This document shows, piece by piece, positions 8,306 to 17,704 of a stretch of 64,000 bases of DNA (its first letter is position 1; every line of letters begins with the position of its first letter). The stretch comes from CAWGMT01 sp963823675 (lineage in GTDB: Bacteria > Planctomycetota > Planctomycetia > Isosphaerales > Isosphaeraceae). The notes beneath the pieces were generated by a model. It saw only the letters and a list, made by a program, of their open reading frames with translations, was not told where the DNA came from and did no database searches. The stretch is taken from the NCBI GenBank assembly GCA_963823675.1, contig CAWGMT010000012.1:1240001-1304000 (forward strand), written 5' to 3'. The position numbers were made by a program, and so were the translations under genes.

Positions 8306-11110
8306 TCACGCCAACCGCGTAGGCGTCGCCCCCAAGTTTTCGCGCCGACGCCTGACGATCCAGACAACCAGGCCCAAAACGAGCGGCGGAAGCGGGGGAA
8401 TGGCGAAGGCGGCGAATCGCACATCGTTCTCGATCCGCCGGATTTTCCGTTCCGAATCGCCCTTGCTCTCGCGGATCCGGGTTTGTTTGTTGTCCTCGAT
8501 GATCTGCTTCTTGACGTCGAGCCGCCGCTGGGCGACGTCCTGAAGGTTGGCGAGCTGGATTTCCTTGGTCCGCTCGTCCCAGTCCGTGCGGCTGCGAACC
8601 TGCTCAACCTCCTTGTCAAAGGCCTTTTGAGCCGCCTGGAGCTCGTCAGCGGCCTCGTTTTCGGCCTTCTTGGCCTCGGCTTGAAGTTCCTCGTTGAAGA
8701 TGTTGGTCTGGGCCTCCACCTTCTCCAGCGTGCGGTGCCTGGGCCGCTTTTTCCGCAAGCTCACGAATGACTCGTCGCCCGCCAGTACGTCAACGCAGTT
8801 GAGCACGAACGGGACGTTATCGAGGTCGAGGTCCTCGATCTTCTGCCGGCGCAGCGCGAAGAACTGCTCGGAGATCAGGTCGAGGTCGGCGATCGCTATC
8901 ACGTTGATCTTGGTCGGCGGCGCGGCGTTCTTTGCGTCCTTCTTTTTCTCGGCTTCCTTCTGGGCGGCGTCCTTGGTCTTGTCCTTTTCCTTGTCGGTAA
9001 CCTCGGCCTCGGCCGGAACCTGACCGGCGATCCGTGCCGCGATGGTGTAGCTCATCCCGGTGGGCATGTGCCGGCGGCGAGGGTTGATTCCCTGGATGCC
9101 CATGAAGCCTTGCTGCACGACCTCACTCCACATGATCGTGCCCCCCGTGTTGCTGGTGCGCAACAGAGGGATAAAATCGAGGCCCGCCGCGCTCTTGGGC
9201 CGTAATAACCCCGGGAACAAGGTGACGATTTCCTGAAGCCCGGAGCTGGCGATCTGGTCGGGGTTGAAGGGATCCTTGGCGCCGCTCCCCTTGCCGATGA
9301 AGACGATTTCCGGGGTCGACTGCAGTTCCATCCTGGGGTGCGGATTGTAACCGTTCCAGACGATATCGACCGAGGGCCACTCCACGCCGATCACATCGAG
9401 CAGCTCGCGGAGGTTGCCCTTGGGCTCCGGCGGCGGTCCGCCGCCGAAAGGGCCGCCCGCCGGCATCCGGGGCAGCTCGGGCGAGATCTGGGGATTGTCG
9501 ACCGGGAAGGGATCGAGAAAGAGAAGCGTGGCCCCGCCGCGCTTGACATAGGCGGTGAGGTTGTCGATCTGTTTCTGGGTCATTGCCGACGGCTGGGCAA
9601 CCAAGAGCACGTCGACATCGCTGGAGATCGGCGTATCGGGCGAGACCGAGCTGACGTCGTATTGCTTCTTGAGCTCGGTCACGATCGACCACTCGGGCGT
9701 CTGGTTGAAGGATCGCATGTCGAACCCGCCCATCATCTTGGCGTCGGTGCTAAGAATGCCCACTTTCTTGCGTCCGCTCCGCGACACCACCCGGATCGAT
9801 CGCGTCAGCTCGTATTCAACCGGAAGCCCGCGGTCGAAGAACGGGATGACGACCTCCTCGACGCCCGATGTGAACGCGACGCCCAGAAAAACGTCGGCGG
9901 ATGACTGCTTGCCCTGATCGTTGACGATGACCCGGCGGGGCTCGATGCCGAAAGTCTTCTCCGCATCACGGGCCTCGTCGGAATAGAGCTCGGTCTGGAC
10001 GAGGTTGAGCCGGATCTTGCCGCCGCTCGAAGCTTCGTACTCCTTGAGCAATCCCAGGACGTCGGCCTTGACCTCGACAAACTCCCGGGGGACTTCCGGG
10101 CTGTAATAGGCCTGGATCAAGACGGGCCGGTCGGGGGAGATCTGCTTGACTAGATCGCGCGACTGGGCCGACAGAGTATGCAGCCCCTCGGCGCTGGCAT
10201 CGGCACGCACGCCCCAGCGGTCGAGGATCACCGTCAGGGAAAAGAGCGCCAGAATCACCGCCGCGAACCGGACAATTGAATGGGCCCAGTGAGCGCGCCA
10301 GGTTTCGCCGCCGGCCCAGTGCCGCCGGCCCAGGAGTACCATGTTCAAGTAGAGCATGGCCACCGCCAGGGATACGAAGTAAAACACGCCCGCGAGCGTG
10401 ACCACGCCGGTGCCGAAGTCCTGGAACTGCGACGGGACCGACCAGTTCTCGACCTCGCGCCGCCAGTGCGCCGCCAGCGGCGAGCCGATCACGCCCAGAA
10501 AGATCGGCACCGCGCAGAAGAGCGCCCCCAGGATGAACGCGACGGTCACGTTCGACGACAACAGCGAGGCCACCATGCCAATCGCGATCAAAAGAACGCC
10601 CATCAGCCAGTAACCCAGATAGGTGGCCACGAGAATGCCGGGATCGGGCGGGCCCAACCAGAAGTTGAGAATGAAGACCTGAGCAATCGAAAAGACCAGC
10701 GCGACCGAATAGATGCCCAGGGCGGCCAGGTATTTGCCCAGGACCACGTCGAGGTCATGGGCCGGCAGCGTCAAGAGCAGCTCGTCGGTCCCTTGCCGGC
10801 GCTCGTCAGCCCACGAGCTCATCGTGATCGCGGGGATGAAAAGCAAGAGCAGGTAGAAGACATACTTGTTGAGCTGATCCAGGTTCGCCAGATTGTTGGC
10901 GAAGAATGCCGGCTGCCAGAAGGCAACACACGAGCAGACGCACACAAACAAAGTGATAAAGACGTATCCGACGGGATTGCGAAAGTAGCTGAGGAAGTTG
11001 CGTTTGAATACCGCGCCGATCACATCCAGGCGAAACGGCCGGAGCCGGCCGGCGCGGAGTTGCGAACGAACTCGCTCTTTGCTGGTCGGTTTGGTTTCGA
11101 GCGTGGTCAC
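8306..11110 (-). CDS. Fused ABC-2 permease (GldF-like) and GldG-like auxiliary protein
   Basis: About 934 residues. The N-terminal third is an ABC-2 permease: NFLSYFRNPVGYVFITLFV, the cytoplasmic WADERRQGTDELLLTLPA loop, and six hydrophobic segments. After another TM (VRFAAVILALFSLTVILDR) comes the GldG/ABC_transp_aux domain (SAQSRDLVKQISPDRPVLI, VDVLLVAQPSAMTQKQIDN, YVKRGGATLLFLDPF). It ends with a coiled coil (AEAKKAENEAADELQAAQKA) and a last TM helix. In Flavobacteria these are two genes (gldF, gldG). GTG 11110 is preferred over TTG 11140 because GAGG lies upstream. A charged KDKTKDAAQKEAEKKK insert interrupts the auxiliary domain. The exported substrate is unknown. Confidence 0.87.
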   Translation of the reverse strand: MTTLETKPTSKERVRSQLRAGRLRPFRLDVIGAVFKRNFLSYFRNPVGYVFITLFVCVCSCVAFWQPAFFANNLANLDQLNKYVFYLLLLFIPAITMSSWADERRQGTDELLLTLPAHDLDVVLGKYLAALGIYSVALVFSIAQVFILNFWLGPPDPGILVATYLGYWLMGVLLIAIGMVASLLSSNVTVAFILGALFCAVPIFLGVIGSPLAAHWRREVENWSVPSQFQDFGTGVVTLAGVFYFVSLAVAMLYLNMVLLGRRHWAGGETWRAHWAHSIVRFAAVILALFSLTVILDRWGVRADASAEGLHTLSAQSRDLVKQISPDRPVLIQAYYSPEVPREFVEVKADVLGLLKEYEASSGGKIRLNLVQTELYSDEARDAEKTFGIEPRRVIVNDQGKQSSADVFLGVAFTSGVEEVVIPFFDRGLPVEYELTRSIRVVSRSGRKKVGILSTDAKMMGGFDMRSFNQTPEWSIVTELKKQYDVSSVSPDTPISSDVDVLLVAQPSAMTQKQIDNLTAYVKRGGATLLFLDPFPVDNPQISPELPRMPAGGPFGGGPPPEPKGNLRELLDVIGVEWPSVDIVWNGYNPHPRMELQSTPEIVFIGKGSGAKDPFNPDQIASSGLQEIVTLFPGLLRPKSAAGLDFIPLLRTSNTGGTIMWSEVVQQGFMGIQGINPRRRHMPTGMSYTIAARIAGQVPAEAEVTDKEKDKTKDAAQKEAEKKKDAKNAAPPTKINVIAIADLDLISEQFFALRRQKIEDLDLDNVPFVLNCVDVLAGDESFVSLRKKRPRHRTLEKVEAQTNIFNEELQAEAKKAENEAADELQAAQKAFDKEVEQVRSRTDWDERTKEIQLANLQDVAQRRLDVKKQIIEDNKQTRIRESKGDSERKIRRIENDVRFAAFAIPPLPPLVLGLVVWIVRRRRENLGATPTRLA

Positions 11111-11223
11111 CGCGGGGAGTCCTCTCTTGCGGAAGGCCAAGGCCCCTGCCGAGCCTGTTCGGAAGCTGCCTCGCCTTGCCGATTCCCTGGATCAGGTTCT
11201 GGGTCGGTTGGATGGAATTCCGT

Positions 11224-11952
11224 TCATATCGGCTTGGCCGTCAAGTCGTAGAATGCTTGCTCGAGGCTGCCGCCCTGGTTAGCCAATCGCGCGGGCTCGC
11301 CATCGAAGACAATCTTGCCATCATGGATGAAAAGCACCCGGTCGGCGACCGGCTCGACTTCCTGAAGAATGTGAGTCGAGACCAGGACGGTCTTGGACTG
11401 GCCAAGGTTGCGAATCAACTGGCGGACTTCTCGAATCTGGTTGGGGTCCAGCCCGCTGGTGGGCTCGTCCATGATCAGCACCTCGGGGTCGTGCAGGAGG
11501 GCCTGGGCCATCGAGACCCGTTGGCGGTAACCTTTGGAGAGCTTGCCGATGGGCTTGTGGGCCACGGTTTCCAGCGCGCACTGCGCGACAACCGCGTCGG
11601 TGCGGCTGCGCAGAGCGCCTCCCCGCATCCCGCGTGCTTCGCCGAAGAACTGAAGCAGGCTCAAGGGCGTCATATCGGGGTAAAGCGGGCCATTCTCGGG
11701 AAGGTACCCGAGGTGCTCGGCCGCCTCGATCCGGTCGGTCTGGATGTCGATCCCCGAAATCTGGGCCGATCCGTGCGTCGGAGCCACGAACCCGGTCAGA
11801 AGGCGCATCGTCGTCGTCTTGCCCGCACCATTGGGTCCAAGAAAGGCGACGACTTGCCCCTTGGGGATCGAGAACGAAACGTCGCGGACAGCCAGATACG
11901 AGCCGAACTGCTTACACAGCCCATCGGCTTCGATCATGACGGGCTTTGACAT
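11224..11952 (-). CDS. ABC transporter ATP-binding protein (GldA-like)
   Basis: 242 residues with all ABC motifs: Walker A GPNGAGKTT, Q-loop region YLPENGPLYPDMT, signature LSKGYRQRV, Walker B VLIMDEP followed by TSGLDPNQ, and the switch His in STHILQEV. LGYLPENGPLY is typical of the GldA/gliding-export subfamily. It starts at ATG 11952, with GGAGG upstream in GTGGAGGATCGCGCCGGT; an in-frame ATG lies 24 bp further upstream. First gene of a three-gene operon (ATPase, fused permease, DUF4340 protein). The N-terminal extension available in this frame is non-coding and overlaps the tRNA antisense. Confidence 0.93.
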   Translation of the reverse strand: MSKPVMIEADGLCKQFGSYLAVRDVSFSIPKGQVVAFLGPNGAGKTTTMRLLTGFVAPTHGSAQISGIDIQTDRIEAAEHLGYLPENGPLYPDMTPLSLLQFFGEARGMRGGALRSRTDAVVAQCALETVAHKPIGKLSKGYRQRVSMAQALLHDPEVLIMDEPTSGLDPNQIREVRQLIRNLGQSKTVLVSTHILQEVEPVADRVLFIHDGKIVFDGEPARLANQGGSLEQAFYDLTAKPI

Positions 11953-12492
11953 ACCGGCGCGATCCTCCACATGCATCCACTGACACTGGTCCCCGCACCT
12001 TTCCAGGCCCGACCCGCTTGCTCGCTCACGAGAGCACGATTCACCCAGGATCGGCCGTTCGCGACGGGATAGCCCGGCGCGAAGTACGGGGCGCAGCCCC
12101 CTGACAATCTCTACGAGGGCTGGCCGAATGTGTTCATTATGCGCAGGCGGCTCCGCCGACGCAACCGATTCCAAACCCGCGGCCTGCGGCCGCGCGAAAA
12201 TCCGAAATCTCCAATTCCAAGTCCCAAGGATATTCGAAACCCCATGGAAATCCGAAATCCAAAATCGAACACCGTAAGATTTCCCCAATCCCCAGGAAAT
12301 CCGGCCTGAAGGGCCGCGGGAACAAAGCCCAAGGAGAATTCCTGGGCAGGATGTGGTTGGAACGGATTCGGGATTTCGGTTCGGTGGCTGGGCGGTTTTT
12401 GGTGGACATGAGCCGCGCGACATGGGTAGATTCCAGCAAGCCACATCCTGTCCGTGAATCCCGTACTGGTATTTCCGTGCGAGGTCACCACG
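11953..12492. other. Divergent intergenic region with 7-nt-phase repeats and an inverted repeat
   Basis: 540 bp between the minus-strand ABC operon and the plus-strand oxidoreductase; it should contain both promoters. No gene is seen. At about 12195-12275 there are AT-richer heptamer-like runs (AAATCCG AAATCCA AAATCGA). The partly complementary CGGATTCGGGATTTCGG lies at about 12362. CAGGATGTGG (12347-12356) and CCACATCCTG (12441-12450) form an exact inverted repeat. Confidence 0.5.
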
Positions 12493-13530
12493 ATGAGAAG
12501 GGCCGCGCCGCCATTGCGGGGAGCGTTGATCGGTTGTGGGTTCGTCTCCCGGTTTCACCTGGAAGCATGGCCGCGCGTCGCCGATACGCGGCTGGTTGCG
12601 ATTTGCGACCTGAATCCCGAGCGGCTCGACCAGGCGGGGCGAACACTCCCCGGTGCTCGCCGGTACACCGATCCGGCCGCGCTTTTTGAGCAGGAAGCAG
12701 ATCTCGACTTTGTCGAGATCTGCACCCAGGCCGATTCGCATCTCGAGCTGATCGAGATGGCGGCGCGGCGCGGCGTGCACATTCTCTGCCAGAAGCCGGC
12801 GGCGCTGGTGCGCGCGGACTTTCGAGCCATGATCGATGCTTGCGTCAGTACGGGCGTCCGGTTGATGATCCATGAAAACTGGCGATTCCGCCCGTGGTAT
12901 CGCGCGATGCGCGCCGAGATCGACACCGGTTCGATCGGCCGGCCCGTCCGGCTGCGGATCGCCCACCGCGACACGCGGGTCTTGCGCCCCGATGGTTTCA
13001 AGTCCCAGCCCTACCACGCTACGGCTTCCAGGCTGATCCTCCTGGACATGGGCTGTCATCTGATCGACACCGCGCGGTATCTGATCGGAGAAATCCAGGC
13101 GGTGTCGGCCACAATCGGCCGCTTCGGGCGGCGGAATGCCGGCGAGGATATTGCCATGGTCTCGGTTTATTTTGCCGGGGGCGCGCTCGGCTTTTTCGAC
13201 ATGAGCTGGTGCGCGAGTCCGGACCTGGCCCGGCCGGAATGGGCCCTCAACGATACGGTGGCCGAGGGCATGGAGGGCACGCTGCGTCTTCTGGCCGACG
13301 GTTCGCTGGAACTGGTCACCCCGACGGGCGAGCGCGAGCGGCGGACGGTCCCCTTGCCGCCCGACGAGGAGGTCTACGTCGACGGCTACGCCGCCACCCA
13401 GCGTCATTTCATCCATGGTTTGCTTACCGGCGCAGAGCACGAGACGCGGGCCTCCGACAACCTCCGGACGATGGAGGTCGTCTGGGCGGCGTACCGCTCG
13501 GCGGAGGAAGGCAAAACAATCGCAGTGTGA
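12493..13530 (+). CDS. Gfo/Idh/MocA-family oxidoreductase
   Basis: A 345-residue NAD(P)-dependent oxidoreductase. The N-terminal Rossmann segment is GALIGCGFVSRFHLEAW. The family signature EKP is altered: HILCQKPAALV replaces the usual HVLCEKP, so the Glu is Gln. The catalytic region LLDMGCHLIDTARYL has the usual GxHxxD pattern. ATG 12493 has GAGG 8 nt upstream; a GTG 39 bp earlier is in frame but less likely. Members act on sugars, inositols or other polyols. The substrate is unknown. Planctomycetes carry many paralogues, often in polysaccharide metabolism. Confidence 0.9.
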   Translation: MRRAAPPLRGALIGCGFVSRFHLEAWPRVADTRLVAICDLNPERLDQAGRTLPGARRYTDPAALFEQEADLDFVEICTQADSHLELIEMAARRGVHILCQKPAALVRADFRAMIDACVSTGVRLMIHENWRFRPWYRAMRAEIDTGSIGRPVRLRIAHRDTRVLRPDGFKSQPYHATASRLILLDMGCHLIDTARYLIGEIQAVSATIGRFGRRNAGEDIAMVSVYFAGGALGFFDMSWCASPDLARPEWALNDTVAEGMEGTLRLLADGSLELVTPTGERERRTVPLPPDEEVYVDGYAATQRHFIHGLLTGAEHETRASDNLRTMEVVWAAYRSAEEGKTIAV

Positions 13531-13620
13531 GGATTGGCTGCCACAACGGCGGACCGCGGCATGCACGAGTGGCTTGTTACCTGCCGCCCTCGTCGTTACG
13601 ATAAGTCTGTTGGTAGACGT

Positions 13621-13694
<74 letters not shown>

Positions 13695-13702
13695 TATTCC
13701 GA

Positions 13703-14245
13703 TCAGTCTCCCTCAGCATCGACCGTGACACCAACCTCGGCAATATCCTGGCCATTTCCGAGCATCGTTGCTGTATTTGCAGGGGCCATGCCCCGAACCG
13801 AAAGTCGCGAAATCCTCAAGCCAATCAGGATTGTTGAGATGACCATTTCGAAGTTGATCGGCTTCGCGAAGAGCACCTTGTATACGCGCCACACGACGCC
13901 GTTGGTGAGCGCCACCCAATCGACGCGCTGGTTGTCGGCGTAGTCAATCGCTTGTTTGACGTGCTGGTCTTTGAGGTCGAGGCCGATCGCCTTGACCTCA
14001 ATGATGGACTGGATCGCCCCATCAATCTTGGTCGCGAGGTCGCAGTACGTGCTCTTGATGGCGTATTCGGAGGTGATCTCCGAGTACTTGTCGTAGCCGA
14101 AGACTTCGGCGAGCATGTCGGTCACAATCGTGACCGTATCGGCTTCTCCTATGTCGCGAGCCTTGGCCGAAGCCAGGATCGCTTGAAACCGCTTGATCCC
14201 TGCGCCGAGGCGCGGGCGCCATGCTCGCGGACGAGCTCGCGCCAA
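13703..14245 (-). pseudogene. Type I restriction HsdR N-terminal-domain protein, truncated
   Basis: Residues from AGIKRFQAILASAKARDIG through TVTIVTDMLAEVFGYDKYSEIT, DLATKIDGAIQSIIEVKAIG and VDWVALTNGVVWRVYKV are the HsdR_N-like nuclease domain (PD-D/ExK fold, with IIEVKA supplying the E-x-K). Homologues I recall begin a little earlier and run much longer. Here the 5' end is replaced by unrelated sequence, and the frame after LFAKPINFEMV becomes unrelated to the family and stops about 40 residues later. It lies 9 bp from the tRNA-Arg 3' end on the opposite strand, consistent with a decayed island or rearranged end. Confidence 0.75.
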
Positions 14246-14342
14246 GATTCGCGACGCCTACGCCGCCGGACGGGCCGCCAGCAACCTCGCGGCCGAGCTC
14301 GGCGTCAATCCCCACACTGTCGTCGCCTGCGTCAAAGGCTAG
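14220..14342 (+). pseudogene. Helix-turn-helix fragment
   Basis: The plus frame from about 14220 to TAG 14340-14342 encodes KIRDAYAAGRAASNLAAEL followed by GVNPHTVVACVKG. This reads as the helix-turn-helix end of small phage or transposon-type proteins (AAEFGVSxxTV). After the stop, the same frame gives TYPKLGGPISDR, also typical of that family's tail. It looks like a remnant with a premature stop, and it abuts the truncated HsdR_N fragment on the other strand. Confidence 0.5.
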
Positions 14343-14543
14343 ACGTACCCGAAACTCGGCGGCCCTATCTCCGACAGGAAGGGTACCTACGCCGCCAGCG
14401 GAACGCGTCATCCCTGCGCGAAACTCGGAATGTGGGGCCGGTCTCCGCACTCTCGCCGGGGCTGCCGATCGGGTATGATCGTAGGCGTTGCTCGGCGGGG
14501 CCGGTCCGCTCTGGCTGGGCGTTGGGCGGGGGGGCACGCACCG

Positions 14544-14882
14544 ATGGAGAAGCCGCAGAAGGGCGTATGCATTTGCAGCGCCGGGAACACCGGCATCCCC
14601 GCCCTCCTCGCCCTGCGGGCGAAGGGCTACCGGCTCCGGCTCGACTATCACCGGCTCGACGGCCCAGAAGTCGGGAAGCCGGACTACCGGCTCGACTACC
14701 AGGCCGAGTGCGAGGGCGGGTACTTCAGCGCGAACACTCCGGAGGAATTGCTTGGGCTCGTCGCTATGTGGGAAGTGCGGGGCGACGACTGGCGGCTCAA
14801 GCCAGGCGAGGCGGCCATTGACGACGAACTGCACGCCGGCTCTCGCACGTTCGATCGCGACGGCAATGAAGTGCCGGGGTAG
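14544..14882 (+). CDS. Hypothetical protein, 112 aa
   Basis: An open frame from ATG 14544 giving MEKPQKGVCICSAGNTGIPA, LLALRAKGYRLRLDYHRLD and a charged C-terminus. It is soluble, acidic and has no transmembrane segment. I cannot assign a domain. The alternation of hydrophobic and charged residues, with ordered Trp/Tyr/Asp positions (YQAECEGGYFSANTPEELLGL), suggests a true protein, and it resembles uncharacterised small proteins of Gemmata-type planctomycetes. No strong ribosome site precedes it. The neighbourhood is a remnant zone. Confidence 0.6.
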   Translation: MEKPQKGVCICSAGNTGIPALLALRAKGYRLRLDYHRLDGPEVGKPDYRLDYQAECEGGYFSANTPEELLGLVAMWEVRGDDWRLKPGEAAIDDELHAGSRTFDRDGNEVPG

Positions 14883-14921
14883 AAGCATCAATGTTCGCCT
14901 ACCAAGCGCTCGGGCGAACGG

Positions 14922-16305
14922 TCACCCCTGCCGTGGCCGCCTCAAGAGCGTCTTGACGGACTTCGAAACGTCCTCGCGGAGCGTGGCCGAGTAGCCGACG
15001 TGGACCTCGGCAACCTTACCATCCTGGTCGATGATGATGAGCGTGGGGAAACCGCGCACCTGATATTTCTCGGGCAGCCCCTCGGCCTTGAGCACCGGGT
15101 AATTCAGCCCCATTGCGTTGACGACAAACTTCGCATCCTTCTCTTGTCGGTCGGTATTCATCCCCAGCACGGCGACCGGCTGGCCTTGGAAATCCTCGGC
15201 AAGTTGCTTGACCTGGGGCATCGCCCGGATGCACCAGCCGCAGCCGCGGTACCAGAAGTCGAGGATGACGACCTTGCCCCGGTAGGCCGCCAGCGAGTGA
15301 GTCTTGCCCTCCAGGTCCTTGGTCTCCCAGTCCGCGGAGGGGTGGCCAATGACGGCGCCGCGGGACTTCGCACGATCAGTGTAGTACGAGGCCATCCGGG
15401 TGTGGTTCTTCAACTGCTCGTCGATCTGCTCGCGGAGGATCGGAAGGCCCAGCGCTGCCTTGGCGTCTTTCAAGACCGTCTCCGCCTGGGAGAGCAGGAC
15501 CGTGACGCGATCGGCATCCTTGCTCGCCTTGGAGATGAGATCCTCGTATTCTTGGTTAGCCGCGAAATAGCGCTCCGACTCCCGGTCCAGCGTCCGGATC
15601 TGGTCGGGGTTCTGGGCTGTGAGGGCTGTGAGCAATAGCGACCCAGACCCCTTCCCGCGAATGCCGTAACCCTGGGCATTCTCGCTGTCGAACGCGCTTG
15701 ACGACGCCTTTCCGAACATCGAGGACGTATCGGGAATGCGCGCTCATGAGGTAGATCTTGTCCCACATGCCGTGGTCGACGCCTTCGAACACCCACTCAT
15801 CGCCTGGCGATCCGGCGGTGCCGGACTGCTTGAAGTCGGTGCGCTTCTCGTCGCGGACGTTGATCCCTTGCCAGCCGTTCTTGGCTTCGGCGGCATCCTT
15901 CGGCAGACGGGGAAACAAGGGGGACGGGTCAAACCGGTACCCGAACGATTTGTTGGAGACGATGCGCCCGTCGGGGTAGAGATCGAAATGAGCGATGGTC
16001 ACGTCCGGGGGGTCCTCGTCCTTCTTGCCAGCGCGCGTTGCGGACATCCGGCTGCTGGAGCGAGCGATGATACGCCAGCTTCCATCGTCGTTGGCGCGGA
16101 CAACCCAGACCGTCCAGTCGTCCTGATAGGCGAGCAAGCCATCTTGGTATTTGAAGTCGCTGGTGCCGTGGTATTTCAGCTCCTGCCCCACGCTGAGTCG
16201 ATAACGGGGCACCTCGTCCAATCCCGCGGCCCCGCAAGCCGCGGCAAGCGGTCCAAGTACACCAATCATCGCAGACAATACATAGGTAGCGTGGAGCCAT
16301 TTCAT
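14922..16305 (-). pseudogene. TlpA-like thioredoxin-fold lipoprotein/secreted protein, frameshifted
   Basis: Starts at ATG 16305 (GAGGAG 9 nt upstream) with a signal peptide (WLHATYVLSAMIGVLGPLA). The first approximately 205 residues are a planctomycete-type beta-rich domain. Near 15690 the frame changes. One extra base separates GVVKR from FDSENAQGYGIRGKG. The C-terminal half then has a helical linker and a TlpA/AhpC-TSA domain: GKVVILDFWYRGCGWCIRAMP with CGWC as the redox motif, plus GFPTLIIIDQDGKVAEVHVGY with the cis-Pro. About 460 residues if joined. Expected role: periplasmic thiol-disulfide exchange. Confidence 0.8.
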
Positions 16306-17085
16306 AACGTCAGACTCCTCTTGTCGGAACCGAAGGAATTCCACTCACGATCTTATCTCTGACGGTTGTCATGGTAAAGATCCCACTCCGGGAGTCCCGG
16401 CTGGGAACCGCGGTCAAACCATGGTAGTTGCGTGGTCCGCACGCGACCGCGGTCGGAACCGCTACGACGTCGATGACCACTGCCCCGACCATTGCCGGGA
16501 ACGAAGATCTCGGCCAGAGCGTGCGGGAAGGTGTTTCATCACCAGGACGGCCAGGCTGTTCAAGACCTGGTCCTGGGGTTGATTCGGATGGCGACAATTG
16601 CCACGATCGGGATAACCGTGAACATCCGCATTCACGATCTTGTTGTGGCGATTGAGTGCGAGCGACGGTCTAACGATTCGTTCCGTTGAGCCGAGCTCTT
16701 ACTTGCCAGGAACACCATCCCGCGCCCAGTTTCCGCCTAATCGGCCACTCTGCAAATCTGGCAATAACCTCCGCACGCAGTCTCCTGGAATGACCATGCC
16801 GCCGTGCGCGCCGGGCCTGGCGATCGCGATCCCGATGGCGCGCCGGGTGAGAAAGAGAGACGGATTGCGAGACGGATGGTCAGCCAACCAACGAGAACGG
16901 CGGTGGTGCAAAGCGCCATGTAAAGAGCCCGCTTTCGCCAGATGCGCGGGGAGCCAACGGCGATTGCTGCAAGGCCAGTAAGCAACGTTCGCATTAGGCC
17001 TCGCCTCTTGGAATAGAGCAAGTTCGTGCGGGCGTTTCTCAATCCATGCCCCACGGTCGTTCGGCCCCTGCCCAAGTGTGGAAGT
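16306..17085. other. Intergenic; one doubtful small membrane ORF
   Basis: 780 bp without a confident gene. The minus-strand frame 16994-16737 starts MRTLLTGLAAIAVGSPRIWR and has one hydrophobic helix (ALYMALCTTAVLVGWLTIRL) after a GAGG-like site. Its C-terminus is low in information and it may be spurious. Nothing else is recognised between 16306 and 16736. Confidence 0.35.
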
Positions 17086-17421
17086 TTATCGCGGTCGGCG
17101 AAACGCCACGAACGACGTCGAATCACGGGTTGTCACGGCACCGCCGACTGTTTGCACGGTGTTGCGCGTAAGTAGGGCGGTGACCGGCTCCCAGCCCTCG
17201 CGTGCTTCGGCATTGAGCAGCTTTTCGTACATGGCCGCGCGCTGGTCGTCGTTGAGCTTCTCGCCGGGGTTGTAGCTGATGACGCTGACCTTGTATTCCC
17301 ACGCAAAGCGCACAGCTTTAGCCCGCTGGGCCCGAGAGTCAGGGGCTTGGCCCATGGCGAGCACGACGGAAACTCCGAGCAACCCGATGGCGACCGGTCC
17401 GATTCCTGGTTTGTTGCGCAT
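17086..17421 (-). CDS. Small secreted protein, DUF4177-like
   Basis: 111 residues. A signal-like N-terminus (PVAIGLLGVSVVLAMGQA) is followed by FAWEYKVSVISYNPGEKLND and NAEAREGWEPVTALL. The pattern of W-E-Y-K-V, then L-N-x-x-G-W-E, is the small DUF4177-type fold seen in many short bacterial proteins. Function unknown. It stands alone on the minus strand. Confidence 0.65.
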   Translation of the reverse strand: MRNKPGIGPVAIGLLGVSVVLAMGQAPDSRAQRAKAVRFAWEYKVSVISYNPGEKLNDDQRAAMYEKLLNAEAREGWEPVTALLTRNTVQTVGGAVTTRDSTSFVAFRRPR

Positions 17422-17704
17422 TTGATCCCTGCCATAGCCGAACGAAGAGACTCTGGGCTTTCAACAGAACCCGCCGGGCTCAATTGTCGCGAAAGATGCG
17501 GGCCGATGCCAGCGAAAACAGGGAAACCCGCGGACACCCACGCGTCATCGACTGCGAAGAACTGCCCAACGGCGAATCACATGACTTGGGCTGTGCCTAG
17601 CGGTGAACCGGTCCACGCACATGCTTTGGACTCGGACCATCACGAGCAACTGCGGCACCGTCGGGTTCACCGCTGGCGGAGCTGTCGAGATCGTTTAAAA
17701 GGCG
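17422..17704. other. Intergenic, nothing recognised
   Basis: About 280 bp. No RNA gene, repeat or coding signal is visible. Confidence 0.4.

Noticed and set aside
14022..14891. Minus-strand open frame across the HsdR fragment and the 112-aa gene
   Set aside because: It reads the HsdR_N fragment out of frame and is antisense to the hypothetical gene; no family match.
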